From Phycisphaeraceae bacterium (GTDB lineage: Bacteria > Planctomycetota > Phycisphaerae > Phycisphaerales > Phycisphaeraceae): 34,651 nucleotides of DNA. This document shows, piece after piece, positions 7,914 through 15,394 of the stretch (positions within the stretch are counted from its first letter, which is position 1; each line of letters starts with the position of its first letter). The stretch lies in the NCBI GenBank assembly GCA_002716625.1, contig PBAS01000048.1, positions 1 to 34,651 of the forward strand, written 5' to 3'. The notes under the pieces were generated by a model, which saw nothing but the letters and a program-made list of their open reading frames with translations, made no database searches and was not told where the DNA came from. The translations under genes and the position numbers were made by a program.

Positions 7914-8315
7914 ATGGTCGTTTTATCGGATGGCCACCTTGCTTCTGCTGCAGCCTTTACGTCCTTGGCATTTATCGGACAAGCCATGAAGTGACCTTGA
8001 GGCCCTCCAAAATTCCGTCGGAAACCCATTAGGCCGCAATGCCCCCCTTGAAACATGTCAACATATTTAAATTAAACACTTTATAAATAACAACCTGAAA
8101 ATATGCTCACTATTTTCAATGTCACACTGGCTATCAGAATGCAATTTGTCCCCACAACGGATCCAGTTGGCTCGTAATGAGATCCTGTTACTCCCCAGGA
8201 ACTTGCATGAAAAACTGAAGGCGATACTTTGCCGCTGACTATATGCATACTGATGGGTCGTGATCTCATCAGATCGATATCCTTTTTTGTTTGCTTTTTT
8301 GACTGAATTGGCGAG
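7914..8315. other. Divergent intergenic region without a gene
   Basis: This 402-base stretch separates the minus-strand propeller gene from the plus-strand glycosyltransferase. I see no supportable coding frame. A patch from about 8056 to 8110 is strongly A+T rich and contains promoter-like hexamers on both strands (for example TTGAAA at 8051 on the plus strand and TTGTTA on the minus strand), none convincing alone. A short hairpin, GATCT CATC AGATC (8262 to 8275), is followed by a T-rich run (8281 to 8300) just before the glycosyltransferase start, which resembles a weak attenuator. Confidence 0.5.
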
Positions 8316-9914
8316 ATGATGCCACAGCTATTAATCCTTGCGACAAATACAGCCTGGTACAATCAGCCAACCATTCGCTGGCCGATCATGGTGGCCTACC
8401 TGTCAATGCTTGCACTCATTACTGTTTACGGAACCCATAGGTATTGGCTGGTATGGCGGTTTTGTCGTCATGGCATCCACCCACAGCCCCCTCCCAACCA
8501 TTTTGACACCCTACCGACCATTACGGTGCAGTTGCCCATGTTCAATGAGGCCAACGTGGCGGCAAGGATCATCGACGCGACCTGCCAGCTTCACTACCCC
8601 AAAAATCTCCTCCAGATTCAAGTGCTTGATGATTCCACAGATTCATGTGCTGAGATTGCCCGGCAGCGTTGTGAATATTGGGCCAACCGGGGTATCAATA
8701 TCAAATTTCAGCATCGAAAAAACCGCAAGGGCTTTAAGGCCGGTGCCCTTAGTGAAGCATTAAAAAGCGCAACTGGACGTTTCATCGCTGTGTTCGATGC
8801 GGATTTTGTGCCTCCCTCCCAGTTCCTCGAACAGGCCATCCACTACCTTGCCGATCCATCGATCGGTATGGTCCAAACACGTTGGGATCATCTGAACCGA
8901 ACGGATTCTATCCTTACACGAATGCAAGCTATTTTTCTTGATGGTCACTTTGTCGTCGAACACACGGCGCGAAATCGGTCCAGTTGCTGGATCAACTTTA
9001 ATGGAACGGCCGGCTTATGGCGTCGCGAAGCAATCGAGACGGCGGGCGGGTGGCAGCATGACACCTTGACCGAAGACGTGGATCTTTCCTACCGCAGCCA
9101 GCTCGCGGGCTGGAAATTCGTCTATCTACCCAATGTCACTTGCCCGGCGGAACTCCCACCGGAAATAAATGCCTTTAAAGCCCAACAGCATCGATGGACC
9201 AAGGGCTCAATCCAGACCGCACGAAAATTGCTCCCAACGCTGCTCACAACAAGTCCCCGGACCGTACCACACCGCGTCAAAGTCGAAGCTTTTTTTCACC
9301 TGACGTGTCCGATGGTTTACCTGTTTATGACCCTGCTGGCAATGCTTTTTTTGCCAACTGTCTACGTCAATGCACAGCCATTTGAGCAAGGCACCCCCAT
9401 GGCCATTGTTCTAACCATTTTTTCGTTTGCGCTGGGAACACTTTCAGTCGGCGTCTTTTACACCATGAGCCAGCGTGCACAGGACCGGTCCGCCCTAGCA
9501 ACAATCATGCAAATTCCAATGCTTATGGCATTGGGCATTGGAATTTCGGTTAATAACACTTGCGCAATCATTGAGGCCCTGATCGGATTTGAGTCGCCAT
9601 TCATTCGCACCCCAAAATACAACAGCAACAGACAATCCGTTCGACGCCAGTCCATAATCCCAATGACGTCCGCCAAGCTATGGATGCCGTTTTTGGAGAT
9701 TGCACTGGGAATTTACACTCTCATATGCTCGTGGTTGGTTCTTAGTATTCATAATGCAGCGGTAGGATTCCCCTTCCTCTTGCTCTTTGCAGGTGGATTT
9801 CTGTACGTTGGAATCACCAGTTTACGGCATCAGTTGCAACTGATGCGATCAGCAACCAGAGATGACCGAATCCCCATCACATCCGTTCAACCACCTCGAT
9901 ACCCAGCAGATTGA
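8316..9914 (+). CDS. Membrane GT2 glycosyltransferase (cellulose/mannan synthase-like)
   Basis: This 532-residue processive-type family 2 glycosyltransferase has an N-terminal membrane helix (about residues 24 to 46), a cytoplasmic GT-A domain and four or five C-terminal helices (about 325 to 500). The catalytic signature is complete: DD at 105 to 106 (VLDDSTD), DAD at 161 to 163 (VFDADFVPP), TED at 252 to 254 (TLTEDVDLSYR) and QQHRW at 290 to 294. Enzymes of this type polymerise beta-linked glucose or mannose from nucleotide sugars and move the chain across the inner membrane. It is the only plus-strand gene here, and its end overlaps the 3' end of argS by 38 bases. The double ATG at 8316/8319 follows GGCGAG too closely, so an internal start such as the ATG at 8388 is possible. 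The product is not predictable from sequence alone. Confidence 0.9.
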   Translation: MMPQLLILATNTAWYNQPTIRWPIMVAYLSMLALITVYGTHRYWLVWRFCRHGIHPQPPPNHFDTLPTITVQLPMFNEANVAARIIDATCQLHYPKNLLQIQVLDDSTDSCAEIARQRCEYWANRGINIKFQHRKNRKGFKAGALSEALKSATGRFIAVFDADFVPPSQFLEQAIHYLADPSIGMVQTRWDHLNRTDSILTRMQAIFLDGHFVVEHTARNRSSCWINFNGTAGLWRREAIETAGGWQHDTLTEDVDLSYRSQLAGWKFVYLPNVTCPAELPPEINAFKAQQHRWTKGSIQTARKLLPTLLTTSPRTVPHRVKVEAFFHLTCPMVYLFMTLLAMLFLPTVYVNAQPFEQGTPMAIVLTIFSFALGTLSVGVFYTMSQRAQDRSALATIMQIPMLMALGIGISVNNTCAIIEALIGFESPFIRTPKYNSNRQSVRRQSIIPMTSAKLWMPFLEIALGIYTLICSWLVLSIHNAAVGFPFLLLFAGGFLYVGITSLRHQLQLMRSATRDDRIPITSVQPPRYPAD

Positions 9915-11616
9915 GGCCACGCTTGAGTGTCCGAGCGACGATGTCGCACAAAACTAGACGACTTGCCTGCAACGACTCATCGTTGCAGCCAAGTACTGGA
10001 CACTTTTCATAGAACTGGTGAAATAGCGAGGCCAGATCATACAGGTAGGTACACAGGCGGTGCGGCTCAAGACTATCAGCCACCGATTCAATGACCGCGG
10101 GCAGTTGTAGAATCTTGATCCCCAGTGCACGTTCAGCGGGATGACTGATTTGGACCACTGCACCCACATGGCCATCCTGGGATGCCGCCTTACGAAAGAT
10201 TGAACGGATTCGGACATAGGCATTCTGCAGATAGGGTGCAGTATTACCATTCAGTGCCAGCATACGCTGCCAGTCAAATACGTAGTCCTTGATCCGGTCA
10301 CTTGATAGGTCAGCGTATTTCAAGGCCCCAATACCAACCGCATGGGCAATCTCTGTCCGTTCCTCCACTGACAACTGAGGGTTTTTCTTATCAATCACCT
10401 CCGCAGCGCGATGCTCGGCTTCTTCGAGAAGTTTGTCCAACTTCACTATTCCTCCTTCTCGGGTCTTAAATGGCTTTCGATCGGGACCGAGCACGGTTCC
10501 AAACATGACATGCTCTAAGCGTACATCAGCCTTCACCCATTGTGGGTGACTCCGCAGAGCAGTAAATACCATTTCAAAGTGTTGCTTTTGACGTGTATCA
10601 ACGAGGTATACAATTCGATCCGCATGAAGCTCCTGAATCCTAAACCATAACGCCGCCAGATCAGTGGCAGCGTAGGGGAAACCACCATCAGATTTTCTGA
10701 TGATCAGGGGAAGGGGTTTGTCATCCCGATCATAGAACCCTTCAGGAAATATGCATTGGGCGCCATGACTCTCGACCAAGAGTCCCGCACTGCCAAACAA
10801 CTCGACAAGTTGGGGTAATCGATCGTTGTAGAAACTCTCGCCTCGAATATCGGTATCCGCCAGTAACACACCGAGGCGGCTATAGGTCGCCTTAAAGTGG
10901 CTTTTACTCTGGTCGACAATACGTTGCCATATTTCACGAGTTTCCAGATCGTTTGCTTGCAGCGCAACGACACGTAGACGAGCACGTTCGGCAAAATCAG
11001 GGGCAGCATCAAAATGCTTCTTGGCTTCTCGGTAGACCGCCTCCAGATCTCCAATCTGCTGGGCATCTGCCTGCTCAGCACCATCCAGATACTCGATAAG
11101 CATGCCAAACTGAGTTCCCCAATCACCAATGTGGTTTTGGCGGTTGACCTTGTGGCCAGCGAAATTGAGCACGCGACAGATGCAATCGCCAATTACTGTT
11201 GATCGCAGATGACCCACATGCATTTGCTTGGCGACATTGGGACTCGAGTAATCAACAACAACCGTATCCGGATGCTCACTGGATCGCACCCCCAGACGGT
11301 CATCCGATGCAATGTGATCTAGTTGCTGACTGATCGCATCTGCCTTCAATGTCACATTGATGAACCCCGGACCAGCAATCTCCATTTTCTCACACAGATC
11401 ATCAACATCAGCCGCTTGAGTAATCTGTTCGGCAATCTGCCGCGGATTCTGATTCAATGACTTGGCCAAACTCATCGCGACATTAAGCTGATAATCACCA
11501 AATTTCTCGTTGGTTGACGGGCGTAAAAAGGCACCAGCCACATTGTCGCCCACATCAAATAGCAATGAAATTGCACGACCAAATCGATCCGCAAGGGTGG
11601 TTGGAATATCAGTCAC
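9877..11616 (-). CDS. argS: Arginyl-tRNA synthetase
   Basis: ArgRS charges tRNA-Arg with arginine. The 579-residue length is normal for bacterial ArgS. The N-terminal Arg-tRNA-synthetase domain carries FGDYQLNVAM (about residues 39 to 48). The class I HIGH motif appears as HVGH (133 to 136, in KQMHVGHLRST). The KMSKS equivalent region lies in PFKTREGGIVKLDKLLEEA, as usual for ArgS. The C-terminal DALR anticodon-binding domain ends in GIEVVERM, typical of the family. The start is a GTG; an ATG slightly upstream is out of frame. Its 3' end overlaps the convergent glycosyltransferase gene. It follows fliA on the same strand, 89 bases downstream, and could be read through from the flagellar operon. 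Confidence 0.97.
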   Translation of the reverse strand: MTDIPTTLADRFGRAISLLFDVGDNVAGAFLRPSTNEKFGDYQLNVAMSLAKSLNQNPRQIAEQITQAADVDDLCEKMEIAGPGFINVTLKADAISQQLDHIASDDRLGVRSSEHPDTVVVDYSSPNVAKQMHVGHLRSTVIGDCICRVLNFAGHKVNRQNHIGDWGTQFGMLIEYLDGAEQADAQQIGDLEAVYREAKKHFDAAPDFAERARLRVVALQANDLETREIWQRIVDQSKSHFKATYSRLGVLLADTDIRGESFYNDRLPQLVELFGSAGLLVESHGAQCIFPEGFYDRDDKPLPLIIRKSDGGFPYAATDLAALWFRIQELHADRIVYLVDTRQKQHFEMVFTALRSHPQWVKADVRLEHVMFGTVLGPDRKPFKTREGGIVKLDKLLEEAEHRAAEVIDKKNPQLSVEERTEIAHAVGIGALKYADLSSDRIKDYVFDWQRMLALNGNTAPYLQNAYVRIRSIFRKAASQDGHVGAVVQISHPAERALGIKILQLPAVIESVADSLEPHRLCTYLYDLASLFHQFYEKCPVLGCNDESLQASRLVLCDIVARTLKRGLNLLGIEVVERM

Positions 11617-11705
11617 GCCCGCATGCTCTATTTGATGGGATCAATCGTCAAGCGGAACCAGGTCACGCCACTTGCAACAGATGCACAAGGTCGAAAAATA
11701 CAGGT

Positions 11706-12521
11706 TCAATCTGTCTCGGCCGCTAGTTCCTTGTTGCGATGATTAAGTTGGGCCTTAAGGCGGGCAAGAATGGAACTATGCATCTGACTAACGCGGGACT
11801 CAGAAAGATCAAGCGTTACACCTATTTCCTTCATCGTCATCTGTTCGTAGTAGTAAAGGATGACAATCAGCCGTTCAGCTCGGCTAAGACCCTGAGTAAT
11901 CAGGTCCTTAAGATCACGCCGCTGAACGGTCGAAAATGGATTAACCTGCTTGGGATCTTCCAAGACATCGATCTCGCGGACATCCTTGTTTGAGTCCGTT
12001 TCAAACCATTTACGGGACAGGGAAACCACCCCCACAGCACTGGAATCCTTCCTGATCTTCGTGAATTCCTCTTTGGACACATTCAGTTTTTGGGCGATCT
12101 CTTCCTCGGTCGCCGAGCGGCCGGTAGCCATCTCCAAGCTCTTGCGTGCTGCATCAACCTGACCCGACCGCGAACGCACAAGCCGCGGGACCCAATCCAT
12201 GGCGCGAAGCTCATCGAGAATTGCACCACGAATGCGCGGTGCACAATAAGTTTCAAACTTAACACCTCGTTCGAGATCGAAGGCGTCAATCGCATCCATC
12301 AACCCGAAGATCCCTGCACTCATAAGATCCTCGATATCCACCTCATCAGGAAGTTTGGCATGGATTCGCTCAGCATTATATTTTACTAACGGCAGGAACC
12401 GCTCCATCAACTCATTACGGATTCCCTCGGTCTTCTTATCTCTGTATGAAACCCAAAGGGCCCTTACATGATTGTTCGCAGAGAGCGAAGGGCGTTTCGT
12501 TATGGTTCTTAATCTTGCCAT
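11706..12521 (-). CDS. fliA: RNA polymerase sigma-28 factor FliA
   Basis: The 271-residue protein is a FliA/WhiG-type sigma factor that directs late flagellar transcription. Region 2 spans about residues 38 to 113 (DEVDIEDLMSAGIFGLMDAI then FETYCAPRIRGAILDELR). Region 3 spans about 115 to 175 (TGRSATEEEIAQKLNVS). The region 4 helix-turn-helix lies at about 225 to 262 (MTMKEIGVTLDLSESRVSQM). An AAGGAG site seven bases before the ATG supports the start. It is the last gene of the minus-strand flagellar run, after flhF, flhG and a small membrane protein, a common flhF-flhG-fliA arrangement. A sigma-28-like promoter upstream of motA suggests it may boost its own transcription. No anti-sigma factor flgM is seen in the window. 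Confidence 0.96.
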   Translation of the reverse strand: MARLRTITKRPSLSANNHVRALWVSYRDKKTEGIRNELMERFLPLVKYNAERIHAKLPDEVDIEDLMSAGIFGLMDAIDAFDLERGVKFETYCAPRIRGAILDELRAMDWVPRLVRSRSGQVDAARKSLEMATGRSATEEEIAQKLNVSKEEFTKIRKDSSAVGVVSLSRKWFETDSNKDVREIDVLEDPKQVNPFSTVQRRDLKDLITQGLSRAERLIVILYYYEQMTMKEIGVTLDLSESRVSQMHSSILARLKAQLNHRNKELAAETD

Positions 12522-12583
12522 GTCTACTCCTTGATCAGGATGGCCTCAACGCACAAATGGTCGAGCACCACACCAGGCGCACG

Positions 12584-12943
12584 CTAGGACACGCCGATAT
12601 TTACTGTCGGCTGAACCGAGTTACTCACTTTTTTCTCGTTTAATGACTCGCCTTCCACCGTGTCCGTTTGTATGCGAAGCTCAGGTTGGTCACCTTCTTC
12701 GTCATCACCATGGTGGATTGGGTTCACCGTTTTATATTGAATGATGTGCTCATCGATCACTCGCTGGACGAGTGCACCTACCGCTCGCCCAATGAGCCAG
12801 CAGATAAGCATGGTGACAATTGCACGGAAAATAACAACTTCTGCAGCATTGCCAGTTGACAAACCTACCACAACGGCTGCGGCAAAGCCGATCATAGAGA
12901 AACAAGTTGCGATGACTTGCGAAGGGATGATTGAGCACTCCAT
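12584..12943 (-). CDS. Two-helix membrane protein between flhG and fliA, unknown function
   Basis: The product has 119 residues. Two hydrophobic segments (about residues 8 to 28 and 35 to 60) are followed by a polar, acidic tail of about 50 residues (HHGDDEEGDQPE, then Ser/Val-rich). A hairpin of helices with a cytoplasmic tail is likely. It lies between flhG (121 bases upstream) and fliA (62 bases downstream), all co-directional, so a link with flagellar assembly or sigma-28 control is inferred from position only. The ATG at 12943 has only a weak purine stretch before it. I do not recognise the family. Confidence 0.75.
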   Translation of the reverse strand: MECSIIPSQVIATCFSMIGFAAAVVVGLSTGNAAEVVIFRAIVTMLICWLIGRAVGALVQRVIDEHIIQYKTVNPIHHGDDEEGDQPELRIQTDTVEGESLNEKKVSNSVQPTVNIGVS

Positions 12944-12972
12944 TGCCCAAGCAAATTCAGTCCATTAGTCAG

Positions 12973-13001
12973 ATACTAACCTTTTTTGTGTGGCGTGTGA
13001 A
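12973..13001 (-). promoter_or_regulatory. Possible sigma-70-like promoter upstream of the membrane protein and fliA
   Basis: In the 121-base gap after flhG the minus strand reads TTCACA (13001 to 12996), a 17-base spacer and TAGTAT (12978 to 12973), matching the consensus at five and four of six positions. The same gap contains a run of ten A/T pairs (13010 to 13019) just upstream of the -35. It could give fliA a promoter separate from the flagellar operon. Evidence is weak. Confidence 0.3.
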
Positions 13002-13064
13002 GCAACCACAAAAAAAAAACTGAAAATTTCCATTTTTATTCCAAGCCCATCACATGGATTCTAC

Positions 13065-14033
13065 TTAACCCCGAAGCCATTGCGTCATTCTAAAAAACAG
13101 GCGGGGCCGAGATTCTTCACTGGCACCACAAGGTGTCTCGCCGATGATGGATTTACCGCCTATCGGAAGCGTGGAAGATTTTGAAAGATTTCGGCTGATG
13201 TTTCTCGCTAAATGATTGATGCAAGCAGAAGCTGGACATTTCGGCGACGCAAGTGCGAACGGCGTTCGCAGACGTGCGGCCATAGAAACCTGAAGGTCGT
13301 GGGGAACATGACCAGCGAATTGTGGTCTCACGTTCAAAAATTTTCTGCAAACCTTTTGTATTCGTTCAAAAACATCTTTTGCTTCATGAACATCGCGTGC
13401 CATATTGATCAGAATACTAACATCGAGAGGCGCATGATAGCGATACAGTGATTTGATTAATGCATAAGCATCGGTAATGGCTGTCGGTTCAGGAGTGGTC
13501 ACCACGAGTTGCTGGTCCGCACATGCCGCGAAACCCAAAACGTTGGGTGCTATGCCGGCACTCGTATCAATAAGTATCACATCAGCCATTCCTTCAAGCT
13601 GGCGCAGTTTCTCAATAAGCGTGTTACGCTGCTGCAGGCCCATCATGGTCGTTTGAGAAAATCCCGAAGCACCCGGAATCAAATAGAAGCCGCCTGGTGC
13701 ACGAACCATTGCCTGCTTAAGATCAGACTGATGCGCAATAACATGTGCCAAGTGCCTACCCGGCGACATATTGCAAAGCACATCCGCATTAGCAGTGCCT
13801 AGATCTACATCAATGAGCACCACATTTTGACCTTGCGTAGCTAACGTGGCCGCCAAATTGACTGCAACACTCGTCTTACCCACTCCCCCCTTACCACTTG
13901 CAATGGCTAGATAGAAGCATTGTCTCGGTGATTGCATAGGTGTATGTGCCCGCATCGGTTTCACATGGTTGCCCTGCGTCGATGCAGACACCAGTTCGCG
14001 TAGTGCTTGTGCTTGGTCAGTGGTTGCTGTCAT
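13065..14033 (-). CDS. flhG: FlhG (FleN/YlxH), MinD-type ATPase for flagellar number control
   Basis: FlhG is a MinD/ParA-like ATPase that limits flagellar number and works with FlhF. The deviant Walker A motif is GKGGVGKT (residues 47 to 54), followed by VLIDVDLGTANAD and the switch segment ILIDTSAGIAPNV. The N-terminal DQAQALR (6 to 12) matches the DQAxxLR activator motif known to stimulate FlhF GTPase. Length is 322 residues, somewhat longer than typical (about 290), with a basic, less conserved C-terminal tail. The ATG overlaps the flhF stop as ATGA, indicating translational coupling. It acts at the membrane at the cell pole. Confidence 0.95.
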   Translation of the reverse strand: MTATTDQAQALRELVSASTQGNHVKPMRAHTPMQSPRQCFYLAIASGKGGVGKTSVAVNLAATLATQGQNVVLIDVDLGTANADVLCNMSPGRHLAHVIAHQSDLKQAMVRAPGGFYLIPGASGFSQTTMMGLQQRNTLIEKLRQLEGMADVILIDTSAGIAPNVLGFAACADQQLVVTTPEPTAITDAYALIKSLYRYHAPLDVSILINMARDVHEAKDVFERIQKVCRKFLNVRPQFAGHVPHDLQVSMAARLRTPFALASPKCPASACINHLARNISRNLSKSSTLPIGGKSIIGETPCGASEESRPRLFFRMTQWLRG

Positions 14034-15394
14034 AGGGCGGTCGCTACGGCCGTAGGGAGTTGTGAGGTTGGCATTTCCAAGGCGGTGGCCGGCGCCAGGT
14101 CGCCATCGAGTACAAGCGCAGCAAGCCGACTGGGATGTCCGGGTTCGATCTGGTGTGGCACTTCCTGCCCGGTGGTAATGTAACTAAGACGCTTGTTGAC
14201 CTTTCGCATCACATTAAACAAAACGCCAAAACTCACCGCTTCATCCAGCTTGGTAAAGATTAGACGGTCAGCAGGAATATGGGCAAATCGCTCAATCGTA
14301 TCGAAGATTACTTTCTGCGTGCATGTCGAGGCAAGGACCAAGTGCACTTCATCGGGATTGGCTGCGCGAATCACACTCGCCAATTGTTCGAGTTTGGGGT
14401 CATCACGCTGGCTTCGGCCGGCGGTATCAATCAAAACCAGGTCACAATCGGAGCATTGTCTCATGGCCGCAAGAATCTGATCCGGGTTTGAGGCCACGTG
14501 AAGTGGCACACCAATGATGTCAGCGTAGGTTTGCAACTGTTCTACTGCAGCAATTCGATAGGTATCGACCGTGATCAGGGATACATCTTTCTTCTGGCGG
14601 AGCTTGAAGTCGGCCGCAAGCTTCGCAATCGTGGTGGTTTTTCCCACTCCAGTTGGACCTATCAATGCAATGGTACGTGGCAGGCCGCCATGATGGGTGG
14701 CAATTTTTTCGCTGTCGTCATCAGTCAAAATGTATTGAGCCATGGTTTCGAGTAGGACACGCCGCAGTAATTCAGGTTTATCGCAAGCACCGACGTTGCC
14801 ACTGGTTGCCACCTGCTTGATCACATCTTGAGCCAGTTCCTCACAGACTTCTTGCTCGAGTAATGCCATATATTGATCGAATAAAGACGGTGGCACTGAC
14901 GAACCAAGTACATTTGCATCACTACTGGGTGGTTGGTTGTGCATCATCTGGGTGACCATCCGCTTTACTGCCCGCATCTCATCAACAAGCCGATCATTAT
15001 TCGGTGGATGGATGTCAGCACGACTCGAATCCGTACTCATCTGCTGTGCAATCTCCGTCTTGGCCGCGGCATAAGTACGGCGAATCAGCTCTCCCGCAGT
15101 GGAGGGTTGCGGACTTGATGATTGCGACACCTGATCACGGGGCTCACCAGCATTCAATTTGACCTGCTTCCCTGCCGACGTGACGCGTGATGTCGTCCGC
15201 GAGCGTTGGCGAAGACGACCGATCTCCAAGTGATCTGCTGCAGTCACTTCAACAACCGGGGCTGCAATCCATCCGATCAACCCGCTACGCCGATAGCGAC
15301 GCGTGTGCAAAATCACAGCGCCGGCACCAAGTTCTCGCTTAACCTTGGCCAGCGCCTCGGACATCTTATTCGCAGTAAACGTTCTGATATTCAC
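14030..15394 (-). CDS. flhF: FlhF, SRP-type GTPase for flagellar placement
   Basis: FlhF is the third SRP-family GTPase and marks the site of flagellar assembly, usually a pole. The 454-residue protein has the short N-terminal basic domain (MNIRTFTANKMSEALAKVK), a variable linker (about residues 60 to 180) and the NG domain (about 190 to 440). The P-loop GPTGVGKTT lies at 246 to 254, then DTYRIAAVEQL, DTAG at 323 to 326 and TKLDEA. Start and stop each overlap a neighbour by four bases: ATGA with flhA upstream and ATGA with flhG downstream. Together with flhG it suggests a polar or otherwise spatially controlled flagellum. Confidence 0.95.
   Translation of the reverse strand: MNIRTFTANKMSEALAKVKRELGAGAVILHTRRYRRSGLIGWIAAPVVEVTAADHLEIGRLRQRSRTTSRVTSAGKQVKLNAGEPRDQVSQSSSPQPSTAGELIRRTYAAAKTEIAQQMSTDSSRADIHPPNNDRLVDEMRAVKRMVTQMMHNQPPSSDANVLGSSVPPSLFDQYMALLEQEVCEELAQDVIKQVATSGNVGACDKPELLRRVLLETMAQYILTDDDSEKIATHHGGLPRTIALIGPTGVGKTTTIAKLAADFKLRQKKDVSLITVDTYRIAAVEQLQTYADIIGVPLHVASNPDQILAAMRQCSDCDLVLIDTAGRSQRDDPKLEQLASVIRAANPDEVHLVLASTCTQKVIFDTIERFAHIPADRLIFTKLDEAVSFGVLFNVMRKVNKRLSYITTGQEVPHQIEPGHPSRLAALVLDGDLAPATALEMPTSQLPTAVATAL

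Noticed and set aside
7922-7979. Two TTTATCGGA repeats (TCCGATAA on the minus strand) upstream of the propeller gene, like sigma-28 -10 elements
   Set aside because: No TAAAGTTT-like -35 lies at the proper distance from either copy (AGCAGAAG and AAGGTCAC are found instead).
8081-8362. A 93-codon minus-strand frame over the divergent intergenic region and the glycosyltransferase start
   Set aside because: No ribosome binding site or domain; it overlaps the start of a clear gene.
12594-12612. GCCGA/TCGGC hairpin near the end of the gene before fliA as a terminator
   Set aside because: Only five base pairs, within codons, and no U-run follows on the minus strand.
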